Part shown: one piece after another, positions 7,651 to 14,810 of the stretch
Position numbering within the stretch: position 1 is the stretch's first letter
Layout: each line of letters opens with the position of its first letter
Assembly (NCBI GenBank): GCA_027044945.1
Contig: JALUBK010000012.1
Span: forward strand, 1-36,833
Origin: Campylobacterales bacterium
GTDB lineage: Bacteria > Campylobacterota > Campylobacteria > Campylobacterales > JALSKU01
Reading direction: 5' to 3'
Length of the DNA: 36,833 bases
Made by a program: the position numbers and the translations under genes
Notes under the pieces: model-generated
What the model was told of the DNA's origin: nothing
Databases searched by the model: none
What the model saw: the letters and a program-made list of their open reading frames with translations, nothing else

Positions 7651-8638
7651 AGTTGCAAATCTCTCGAATAAGGAGAGAAAAGAACTTTTTTGGGAGACTG
7701 CTAACTTGATGGGTATTCGTCCTGCTATTGTAGAAAAAGATTTTTGGGTAGTTTGGGTTTTAGATAAGATTTTTTTGGACAATAAATTAAATAAGATCTT
7801 AATGTTTAAAGGCGGAACATCACTTTCTAAAATATTTAACTTAATTGGCAGGTTTTCTGAAGATATTGATTTGATCCTTGATTGGCGAGAAGTAGCAGAA
7901 GAAGATCCTAAAGTGGATAGAATTTCTAAAAATCAACAAGTTAAATTTAATGAAAAGGTTAATAAAAAAGCACTTATTTATATTGAACAAAAGTTATTTC
8001 CTATTGTAAAAAAAATTGTTTCTCCTTTGTGTAGTTGCAAAATAGATATAGATAATCCATATAATATTAAAATAATCTATCCTGCTGCTTTTGAAGATGC
8101 TTATTTAAGAACAGAAATTTTACTAGAGATTGGACCTTTGGCATCTTGGTTACCATCAGGCTATTTCGAGATTGAATCATATGCAGCTAAACAATTTCCT
8201 ATTGTTTTTAAAAGAACCAAATGTAAAGTTAATGCTATTGTTGCTAAAAGAACTTTTTGGGAGAAAGCAACTATTTTACATCAAGAATCAAATAGAATCT
8301 TAAGCAAACCTTTGCCACCAAGGTATTCACGCCACTACTATGATCTTGCGGTTATGGCAAAATCATCAGTTAAAACAGAAGCATTAATAGATATGCAACT
8401 ATTAGAACAGGTAGTATCTTTTAAACAAAAATTTTATCCTGCTGCTTGGGCGAAATTTGAAGATGCTAGGCCAGGAAGTTTTAAGCTTTTACCTTCTGTT
8501 GAGCGTATAAATGAATTAAAAAAAGATTATAAGGCAATGGAACATATGATTTTTGATAAAGCTCTTAGCTTTGAAGAAATATTAAAAATAATTAAAGATT
8601 TAGAAGATGAAATAAATACTGTGCAGTGGTCTAATTAA
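7643..8638 (+). CDS. abiEii: AbiEii-type nucleotidyltransferase toxin
   Basis: This 331-residue protein is of the AbiEii/AbiGii nucleotidyltransferase family, known as the toxin of type IV systems and linked to phage abortive infection. The NTP-binding core reads MFKGGTSLSKIFNLIGRFSEDIDL: a GGTSLSK loop followed by the D-x-D metal pair EDID (about 54-77). Further family features are the RTEILLEIG strand and KRTFWEKATILH (about 199-210) and RYSRHYYDLAVM (about 228-239). The start is a GTG at 7643 inside the antitoxin end, which points to coupled and low-level translation. All key motifs are intact. Confidence 0.9.
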   Translation: MNKVANLSNKERKELFWETANLMGIRPAIVEKDFWVVWVLDKIFLDNKLNKILMFKGGTSLSKIFNLIGRFSEDIDLILDWREVAEEDPKVDRISKNQQVKFNEKVNKKALIYIEQKLFPIVKKIVSPLCSCKIDIDNPYNIKIIYPAAFEDAYLRTEILLEIGPLASWLPSGYFEIESYAAKQFPIVFKRTKCKVNAIVAKRTFWEKATILHQESNRILSKPLPPRYSRHYYDLAVMAKSSVKTEALIDMQLLEQVVSFKQKFYPAAWAKFEDARPGSFKLLPSVERINELKKDYKAMEHMIFDKALSFEEILKIIKDLEDEINTVQWSN

Positions 8639-8697
8639 CTTAAAAAATTAAATTATACATCAATTTATATTATGAAGTTCTTTTCACAGATTGGTAG

Positions 8698-9738
8698 TTA
8701 ATTAGCTTTTAAACTTTCTAAAAAATAGAGTAAATTATTAAAATCTTTATTGCTTAGCCAGCTAAAAGAGGGCATTGACATGATTTTGCCTGATTTTATG
8801 GCTTGTTGAAATTTTGGATTTATGAATTTTGATGGATTTAGTAATGATTCTTTTAAAAATTTTTTATTTGCATATCCTCCTATATTTGTTAGCATTGGGG
8901 CTATATTTTTAGGGGCAGTTGTGTTTGCATTGTATCTGTGACAGGCTATACAGTTTTGTATAAAGATTTTTTTTCCATCTTCAAGATTGAGATTATTTGA
9001 ATTATTGTTTAAATCTATAGGAATTTGCATATTGTTTTGCAGATCTATTTTTATCCATTTAGATATATATTTTATTGATTTGTTTGCATCTTTGTGATAA
9101 ATTCCAAAAGAAACATAAAAATTTGAAATATTATTGTCAAAATTTTTAATTAAAAAAAACTTATTTTTATTTGAGCCTATACTTAAAGTTTGATTGTTAT
9201 CGGTAAAAAGCTTATACTTTTCTAGTCCATTTGAGACATATCCAAAAATTATTGTTTTTATTATTTTAGTTTTATTTTGTGAATAAAAAATGGTTTGATT
9301 GTTTTCGTAAGAAATATTATTATCTATTTTTGTAAAATTTTGATAATTTCTTTCTACTCCTACGACATTGACACTATTATTCAAATCACCTCCATTTACA
9401 TAAGGAAGATTTGAACTATGATTTGTAGGATATTGTATATAAAATTTATTTATTTTTGTTTTGGAATTATTTTGAAAAGAAAAAGTTGCTAAAAGAGCAA
9501 TATCATTTTTATTATAAATACTTTTAACAGTTATATTTTTTTTTAAAGAGATATTATTGTCTATACTATAAAGAGTAATATTATAATCATTTGAGCTAAG
9601 CCATGCTTTTGAAGTGGCATTTATATCTTTTAAATCACCGGGAACTTGAGTGGCAGGAAAAGCTAATAGGCGGTAGTAAGCAGTGAGCAATAGAAACAAA
9701 GAGAGTAAAAATACTCTCTTTGTAAAATCTTTTTGCAT
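8698..9738 (-). CDS. Monohaem cytochrome c with a large periplasmic N-terminal domain
   Basis: This 346-residue exported protein starts with a basic tip and a hydrophobic segment (RVFLLSLFLLLTAYY), a signal peptide or anchor. The C-terminal ~85 residues are a class I cytochrome c: haem motif CIACH (263-267) and a likely axial Met322 in SMPSF. The middle (about 30-250) is Asn-rich and beta-like. It begins with PGDLKDINATSKAWLSS followed by TLYSI, which recalls the ethylbenzene-dehydrogenase-type haem-binding domain, but I cannot confirm this. The gene is the second of a minus-strand pair, 7 nt after the porin gene. It probably carries electrons in the periplasm. Its partner enzyme is unknown. 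Confidence 0.75.
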   Translation of the reverse strand: MQKDFTKRVFLLSLFLLLTAYYRLLAFPATQVPGDLKDINATSKAWLSSNDYNITLYSIDNNISLKKNITVKSIYNKNDIALLATFSFQNNSKTKINKFYIQYPTNHSSNLPYVNGGDLNNSVNVVGVERNYQNFTKIDNNISYENNQTIFYSQNKTKIIKTIIFGYVSNGLEKYKLFTDNNQTLSIGSNKNKFFLIKNFDNNISNFYVSFGIYHKDANKSIKYISKWIKIDLQNNMQIPIDLNNNSNNLNLEDGKKIFIQNCIACHRYNANTTAPKNIAPMLTNIGGYANKKFLKESLLNPSKFINPKFQQAIKSGKIMSMPSFSWLSNKDFNNLLYFLESLKAN

Positions 9739-9745
9739 AAAAATC

Positions 9746-11254
9746 TTAGTATCTGTATCTTACAGACAATCTAAAATCAGATGCACTTTTTACAGCACCC
9801 GGTGTTGAATCAACATTCATTGGAGTTCCTGTTTGTCCAAAGAACATATCGCTTCCAGTATATTTATAATCAATATATGTATATCTAACTTGACCCATAA
9901 GTTTTTTACCAATTATTGGGAAGTTATAGAATGCTTCATAAGCATTGCCTCTTGCAGAAAGTTTGCTTCCTATAAGTGTATCTTCTCCATAGTCAAAACT
10001 TCTCCAGTATTTACTTCCATGGTTGTATTCAAGTCCAAATCTGGAATTTGCTATAACAGGAGCAGGGAAATTTACACCCATATATACAGAAGTTCCTGTT
10101 TCATCTTTTGATGAACCAAGCATTTCTGTCCCCTGAACTATACCACCACTTCTAGTCATAACACCATGTGTTCCTTTTGGATCAGTTCTGCTCCAAGCAA
10201 ATGATACAAATGCATTTGTATTAAATAAGAAGTCGCTTGAGCCATCACCTATACCAATACTTTCAAGAGATAATACTCCTCCAGTCATATCACCAACATC
10301 TGTTAAAGCAACTTGATATCCATTATTCATATCACCATTTAAACTAGCACCCATCATATTCCAGCCTTTGAATATGTTAAAGTTTGCTTTATATTGACCA
10401 TCATCATATAAGCTGATTAAGAAACCTGCTAAATCCATATTTGCTGAATCGTATGATGTTTGAGCATAAGGATAATGCTGACTCATTAGAGTTTGACCGC
10501 TCATTGTTCCCTGAAAGTAATCAAATGCAGGATATTTTGAATCAACATTAGAGTTTCCTCTTCCTAAACAAATTTTTACAGCAAATCCAGGGATGCCTGT
10601 AACATCTCCAAAATGAGCTGCTATACTTGCTCCATCAAATTCCATGTTGATATTGTGTGATATTGGAGAAGTTGGTTTAAAGTTTTCTTCTCTCCAGTTT
10701 GCTAAAAGTCCATCTACCGCTGGTCTTCTACCTATACTTAATGTATAAGGAACTTTACCTGCATTTCCATAATAGATAAAATATGCTGATTTAAGTCTTA
10801 AGTTTGCATCTCCACTTGGTGTTTCATTAGGATACCAATCCATATTTTGGAAACTATTATATTCTTCAGCACTATTATAACCAAAAGTTTTATAAACACC
10901 TATAGCACCATGAAATGTTAAATTTTTTGCTGCTTGAGCTGACATATGTAAAACAAATTTATTTGTCCAAATACCATTTGTTTTATTATGTTGACCGTTT
11001 ATGTTATAATCAATATAATCATAAGCACTTCTTAAATCAGCATTAAATTTAATGTTATCATGTGCATCATGAGCTTTTACTGCATTTACTTCTTTTCTAA
11101 GAGCAGTAATGTTCATTGTTTCTTGAGCTTTTTTCAACTCTTGCATTTGAGCTTTCAACTGCTCAACTTCTTTTTGAAGGTTTAAGTCTTGTGCATTGAC
11201 ATTTGATGCCAAAAAGAACATACCTATCAAAGCTGGTGAAATTAATCTTTTCAT
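9746..11254 (-). CDS. Outer-membrane porin, DUF3373-like
   Basis: This 502-residue protein has a signal peptide ending near NVNA-Q (about residue 21), a coiled coil (about 24-50, EVEQLKAQMQELKKAQE) and a long beta-barrel region rich in Gly, Asn and aromatic residues. The chain ends in SVRYRY, with the C-terminal aromatic expected for BAM insertion. The layout matches Campylobacterota porins of the DUF3373 type, whose solutes are mostly unknown. The start has GAGGAG a few bases upstream. It is the first gene of a pair with the cytochrome c gene, so pore and electron carrier are made together. Confidence 0.8.
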   Translation of the reverse strand: MKRLISPALIGMFFLASNVNAQDLNLQKEVEQLKAQMQELKKAQETMNITALRKEVNAVKAHDAHDNIKFNADLRSAYDYIDYNINGQHNKTNGIWTNKFVLHMSAQAAKNLTFHGAIGVYKTFGYNSAEEYNSFQNMDWYPNETPSGDANLRLKSAYFIYYGNAGKVPYTLSIGRRPAVDGLLANWREENFKPTSPISHNINMEFDGASIAAHFGDVTGIPGFAVKICLGRGNSNVDSKYPAFDYFQGTMSGQTLMSQHYPYAQTSYDSANMDLAGFLISLYDDGQYKANFNIFKGWNMMGASLNGDMNNGYQVALTDVGDMTGGVLSLESIGIGDGSSDFLFNTNAFVSFAWSRTDPKGTHGVMTRSGGIVQGTEMLGSSKDETGTSVYMGVNFPAPVIANSRFGLEYNHGSKYWRSFDYGEDTLIGSKLSARGNAYEAFYNFPIIGKKLMGQVRYTYIDYKYTGSDMFFGQTGTPMNVDSTPGAVKSASDFRLSVRYRY

Positions 11255-11391
11255 TCCAAATCTCCTCTGTTTTTTTTTCGTTTACTTTCGCATGATAAAC
11301 TTTGACCGAAATTATTTCATTATTTTTATAAGAAAAAGATAAAATTAATGAATACTTGTTCAAAAGCTTTGTCATAACAACTACAAAAGCA

Positions 11392-11397
11392 ATTATA
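11392..11397 (-). promoter_or_regulatory. Possible -10 box for the porin/cytochrome operon
   Basis: Read on the minus strand, TATAAT occurs in the 166-bp gap between mnmH and the porin gene. It would give a leader of about 130 nt. No convincing -35 is visible, and other AT-rich hexamers closer to the gene could serve instead. Confidence 0.3.
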
Positions 11398-11420
11398 TGC
11401 TTTTTATACTGAATGTTTAT

Positions 11421-12422
11421 TTAATTTAAAGAGGAGATGAAATTTTTTATTTTTTCTTTAGAATATTGCAATGAATCATTATAAATACTAACTATGTGAT
11501 CGCCCCTATGTTTATAAACTTTATCATAATATTTTTCGAGTAAAATTGAGGCACATTTTTGCAAATCTTTTTGATAAAAAGATGTTATAATTTCATTTAA
11601 ATATTTTTTTTCTATATAGGGTCTTATTTTTTCTATTGCTGTTTCAAAAAAAACTTCATCAATGTTTTTATAATCTTTTATGATTCTTTGAACTCTATCT
11701 TTTAGCGATGCTTCTATCCATATTCGAGGTGCTTTTAACATTTTTTGATGCAATCTGTGAGGAACATGTAGCTTTCCTATTTTTTTGCTTTCCCCTTCTA
11801 TTAGGATATATTTATATTTTTCCATTTTTCTTAACTGATGAAAGATACTGTTTTGAAATTGTTTTGTGCTTGGTTGTTCTCCGTTGATTTGTCCAAAGCT
11901 TGAACCATAATGGTTGGCTAATTTTTCAAGATCTATTTTATTTTCAAACTCTCTTATGATTTCACTTTTTCCGCTTCCTGTGAGTCCATCAAGCACCAAA
12001 AAATTATCATATTCGAAAGTATCAAGATAATCCAAAACATAATTTCTGTAAGCTTTGTATCCGTTTTTAAGTTTATAAACTCTAAATCCTATGTTCGATA
12101 AAACAGTTCCGAAAGAACCACTTCTTAATCCTCCTCTTGAGCAATATAAAAAGATTTTTGTTTTTGGTGTGATATTTGCGAGTTTGTTTTGCAAATGGAA
12201 ACTGATATTTTTACATATCAAAGAAGCTCCTAACATTTTTGCCTTAAAAGGTGATTGTTTGTAAAGAGTGCCTACTTCTTCTCTTTCTTTATTATTTAGC
12301 GAATAAAGATTTATGCTACCTATGATGTGAGATTGGTCGAATTCTTCAGGACTTCTTGTATCTATCAATATAAAATCTTTATCCATTGAGTCCAAAAAAA
12401 TTTTTATATCCAATTCTTTCAT
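11421..12422 (-). CDS. mnmH: tRNA 2-selenouridine synthase MnmH (SelU)
   Basis: This 333-residue enzyme replaces sulfur by selenium in 2-thiouridine at the wobble position of certain tRNAs, using selenophosphate and a geranyl intermediate. It has the two expected domains. The rhodanese domain (about 1-130) carries the catalytic Cys94 in YCSRGGLRSG. A P-loop domain has GLTGSGKS (146-153), followed by the family segment NHYGSSFGQINGEQPS. The length is normal. It lies 42 bp downstream of the tRNA-Sec gene on the same strand and is probably transcribed with it, so selenium-related genes are grouped. The ATG is at 12422. Confidence 0.93.
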   Translation of the reverse strand: MKELDIKIFLDSMDKDFILIDTRSPEEFDQSHIIGSINLYSLNNKEREEVGTLYKQSPFKAKMLGASLICKNISFHLQNKLANITPKTKIFLYCSRGGLRSGSFGTVLSNIGFRVYKLKNGYKAYRNYVLDYLDTFEYDNFLVLDGLTGSGKSEIIREFENKIDLEKLANHYGSSFGQINGEQPSTKQFQNSIFHQLRKMEKYKYILIEGESKKIGKLHVPHRLHQKMLKAPRIWIEASLKDRVQRIIKDYKNIDEVFFETAIEKIRPYIEKKYLNEIITSFYQKDLQKCASILLEKYYDKVYKHRGDHIVSIYNDSLQYSKEKIKNFISSLN

Positions 12423-12464
12423 AAGTTGCCTTTTGTGGATTGTTGATAGCGGAGTAATTTAAAA

Positions 12465-12564
12465 TGGCGAGAGGGTGGAGGAATCGAACCTCCCTTCGCA
12501 ACTGACACCAGCACAAACAAACGGGTTTGAAGCCCGCGGTGTCCACCAGGATCACATACCCCCC
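12465..12564 (-). tRNA. selC: Selenocysteine tRNA (anticodon UCA)
   Basis: A 100-nt minus-strand tRNA gene with an encoded 3' GCCA. The anticodon loop CUUCAAA, on a G/C-rich stem, gives anticodon UCA, which reads UGA as selenocysteine. The T arm is GGAGG-UUCGAUU-CCUCC and a long variable arm is present, as in tRNA-Sec and unlike normal tRNAs. Pairing is imperfect: the acceptor starts with six G, giving two G-U pairs and a mismatch near its base. The D stem pairs as GTG/CAC plus TCC/GGA with one unpaired A, and the variable arm needs one unpaired base. The exact 5' end is uncertain by 1-2 nt. Confidence 0.88.
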
Positions 12565-12577
12565 AAATATTTTTCAA

Positions 12578-12583
12578 ATTATA
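12578..12583 (-). promoter_or_regulatory. Extended -10 promoter for tRNA-Sec and mnmH
   Basis: On the minus strand TATAAT is preceded by TGC, which makes an extended -10 (TGN-TATAAT). Transcription would start near 12571, a few bases before the tRNA 5' end. The upstream region overlaps the oppositely directed helicase promoter. Confidence 0.6.
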
Positions 12584-12601
12584 GCACAAAAAAAATAATT
12601 T

Positions 12602-12630
12602 TTGACTTATGGCAATATTTAAGGTATAAT
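12602..12630 (+). promoter_or_regulatory. Sigma70 promoter of the DEAD-box helicase gene
   Basis: TTGACT (12602-12607) and TATAAT (12625-12630) are spaced by 17 bp, close to an ideal sigma70 promoter and the best full promoter in the window. Transcription would start near 12637, giving a leader of about 112 nt. Confidence 0.75.
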
Positions 12631-12689
12631 ATGATTACTTAATTCAAGCTATGCTACTTTATCGATACTCTGTTCTTTTTTTTAAAAAC

Positions 12690-12727
12690 ATTTTAATCTG
12701 GCTAAAGTCTTTGGTTTGGATTAAAAT
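12690..12727 (+). promoter_or_regulatory. Hairpin in the helicase mRNA leader
   Basis: ATTTTAATC (12690-12698) and GATTAAAAT (12719-12727) can form a 9-bp stem with a 20-nt loop, 21 nt before the helicase ATG. Leaders of cold-shock RNA helicases are often structured and autoregulated. A role here is inferred only from position. Confidence 0.35.
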
Positions 12728-12748
12728 TTAACAAAAAGAAAGAATTTA

Positions 12749-14209
12749 ATGCAAGAAAATTCAACAATAAAAAGCCAATTTTTAGATTTTGGTTTTAGCA
12801 AAGAGATAAACCAGGGTATAGAAAATGCTGGTTTTAAAGTCCCAAGTCCTATACAAGAAAAAGCTATACCTGTTATAATGGAAGGTAAAGATTTGGTTGC
12901 TCAAGCAAATACAGGAACTGGAAAAACAGCAGCTTTTGGTCTTCCTACAATGAATAAAATAGCCAATTTAAAAGAAACAGGGCTTTTGGTAATAACACCA
13001 ACTAGAGAATTGACTTCTCAAGTTGCAGATGAACTTTATACTTTAGGTAAATATGCAGGTATAAGAACTGCTACTGTTTATGGAGGAAGTTCGTATTCAA
13101 GACAACTTTCTCTTATTTCAAAGGGTGCTCAAGTAGTTGTTGCAAATCCAGGTAGATTGAAAGATTTATTAAGTAGTGGAAAATTGAGAAATTTTAATCC
13201 TCAAATCGTTGTTCTTGATGAAGCTGATGAAATGCTTGATATGGGTTTTTTAGAGGATATAAAAGATATATTTTCTTATCTTCCTAAAAAAAGACAAACT
13301 ATTCTTTGCTCAGCGACTATGCCACAGCCTATTAAAAATTTGGCAGCAAAAATACTAAATAACCCCGTAGTCGTAAGTGTAGTTGATAAAAATGATGCTA
13401 CAAATAAAGATATAAAACAAAGTTATTATGTTATAGAAGAAAGAGAAAGAAATGATGCTCTTGTAAGATTGATTGATCATAATGATCCTGCAAAAGCTAT
13501 CATATTTTGTAGGATGAAGATAGAAGTTGATAGACTCGCGGATGCTCTTATATCAAAAGGATATAGTGCAAAAGGACTTCATGGTGATATGGATCAAAGA
13601 GCAAGAGAAGAAGTGATAAAAAATTTTAGAAATTCTAAAATAAATATTTTGGTAGCGACTGATGTAGCTGCTAGAGGTTTAGATGTCAAAGATGTAAGTC
13701 ATGTTTTTAATTATCATATTCCTTTTGACCCTGAAAGTTATGTTCATAGAGTAGGAAGAACTGGAAGAGCTGGAAATAAAGGACATGCTATCACTTTGAT
13801 AACACCTATAGAATTTAAAGAATTGGTTAGAATCCAAAAAAGCATGGGTGCTCCTTTGAGTCTTGAAAGTATTCCAAGTTCTTTTGAGTTAAAGGCAAAA
13901 GAATTAAAATCATTGGCAGATGAAATTGAAAAAACAAATATTAAAAATGAAGCAAGTAGTATTTTGTCGAAACTTGTTTTAGAACATGACAGTAGTGAAA
14001 TCGCTTTAAAGGCTATATCTTTACTTCTTTCAAAACACTCATCAAATGGCCCTGAACATATAGGTTTCAGTCAAAAAGAGGCAAAAAATTTACTTGAAAA
14101 ATTTCAAGCAAATAGCAAAAGAAGAGATAACGGAAGAGGCAGAAGAAATGGCAGAAGTTCTGATAGAAACAGAAGAAATGGCAATAGAAGTAGAAGCAGA
14201 AGAAGATAA
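12749..14209 (+). CDS. DEAD-box ATP-dependent RNA helicase
   Basis: This 486-residue RNA helicase would unwind structured RNA in mRNA decay, ribosome assembly or cold adaptation. The Q motif (FGFSKEI..PSPIQEKAIP) is near 14-41, Walker A ANTGTGKT at 53-60, PTREL and the DEAD box at 157-160 (VVLDEADEMLDMGF), SAT in LCSATMP, and the second RecA domain has IIFCRMK, ATDVAARGLDV and HRVGRTGRAG. The C-terminal tail is rich in Arg, Gly and Asn (RGRRNGR type), a common RNA-binding extension. It resembles CshA/DeaD/RhlE proteins, and I do not choose between those names. It has its own strong promoter and its end overlaps rnhB out of frame. Confidence 0.93.
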   Translation: MQENSTIKSQFLDFGFSKEINQGIENAGFKVPSPIQEKAIPVIMEGKDLVAQANTGTGKTAAFGLPTMNKIANLKETGLLVITPTRELTSQVADELYTLGKYAGIRTATVYGGSSYSRQLSLISKGAQVVVANPGRLKDLLSSGKLRNFNPQIVVLDEADEMLDMGFLEDIKDIFSYLPKKRQTILCSATMPQPIKNLAAKILNNPVVVSVVDKNDATNKDIKQSYYVIEERERNDALVRLIDHNDPAKAIIFCRMKIEVDRLADALISKGYSAKGLHGDMDQRAREEVIKNFRNSKINILVATDVAARGLDVKDVSHVFNYHIPFDPESYVHRVGRTGRAGNKGHAITLITPIEFKELVRIQKSMGAPLSLESIPSSFELKAKELKSLADEIEKTNIKNEASSILSKLVLEHDSSEIALKAISLLLSKHSSNGPEHIGFSQKEAKNLLEKFQANSKRRDNGRGRRNGRSSDRNRRNGNRSRSRRR

Positions 14210-14759
14210 AAAACTTTGTGGCATTGATGAAGCAGGAAGAGGACCACTTGCTGGTCCTCTCGTTGTTGCTGCGGTAGTTCTTAAAAAAAAGATAAACGGT
14301 TTAAAAGATTCTAAGAAATTAACTGCAAAAAAAAGAGATGAATTATTTTACAAAATCATCTCCTCAAGCGAATATAAAATAATTTTTACAAATAATGAAA
14401 CAATAGACAAGATAGGGCTTAGCAAAGCTCTTAGAAATTCACTTCAAGAGATAAAAAATCATTTTTATGGTTATGATATTTTGATGGACGGAAATACAAA
14501 TTTCGCAGTCAAAGGTATTAGATGGATGATAAAAGCCGATGATAAAGTGCCTGAAGTAAGTGCGGCAAGCATACTTGCAAAAGTTAGTAGAGATAAATAT
14601 ATGTTGCAAATCTCGAAAAATTATCCAAAATACGGTTTTGAAAAGCATAAAGGTTATGGAACAAAAGAACATATAAAAATGATACAAAAATATGGTTATT
14701 CAAGTTTACACAGAAAAAGTTTTTATATAAAAAAATTGCATCAAGGGGTATTGTTTTAA
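14178..14759 (+). CDS. rnhB: Ribonuclease HII
   Basis: RNase HII cuts the RNA strand of RNA-DNA hybrids and starts removal of misinserted ribonucleotides. Catalytic residues are seen in LCGIDEAGRGPLAGP (Asp-Glu), the central MDGN aspartate, and ADDKVPEVSAASILAKVSRDKYM. The C-terminal part with YGFEKHKGYGTKEH is typical. I place the start at ATG 14178, giving 193 residues, the normal family size. The frame is open further upstream with ATGs at 14094 and 14148, but those would add an unusual acidic tail. The chosen start lies inside the helicase gene and overlaps it by 32 nt in another frame, so the two are probably co-transcribed. Confidence 0.9.
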   Translation: MAIEVEAEEDKKLCGIDEAGRGPLAGPLVVAAVVLKKKINGLKDSKKLTAKKRDELFYKIISSSEYKIIFTNNETIDKIGLSKALRNSLQEIKNHFYGYDILMDGNTNFAVKGIRWMIKADDKVPEVSAASILAKVSRDKYMLQISKNYPKYGFEKHKGYGTKEHIKMIQKYGYSSLHRKSFYIKKLHQGVLF

Positions 14760-14771
14760 TAAAAAATTTGT

Positions 14772-14777
14772 TATAAT
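14772..14777 (+). promoter_or_regulatory. Probable -10 box of the chemoreceptor gene
   Basis: TATAAT lies 13 bp after the rnhB stop and 33 bp before the chemoreceptor ATG. AAAGGA (about 14799-14804) is a good ribosome site. No clear -35 is visible. Confidence 0.5.
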
Positions 14778-14810
14778 ACTCAAATTTCATCTTTTCAAAA
14801 GGATTCTGTT

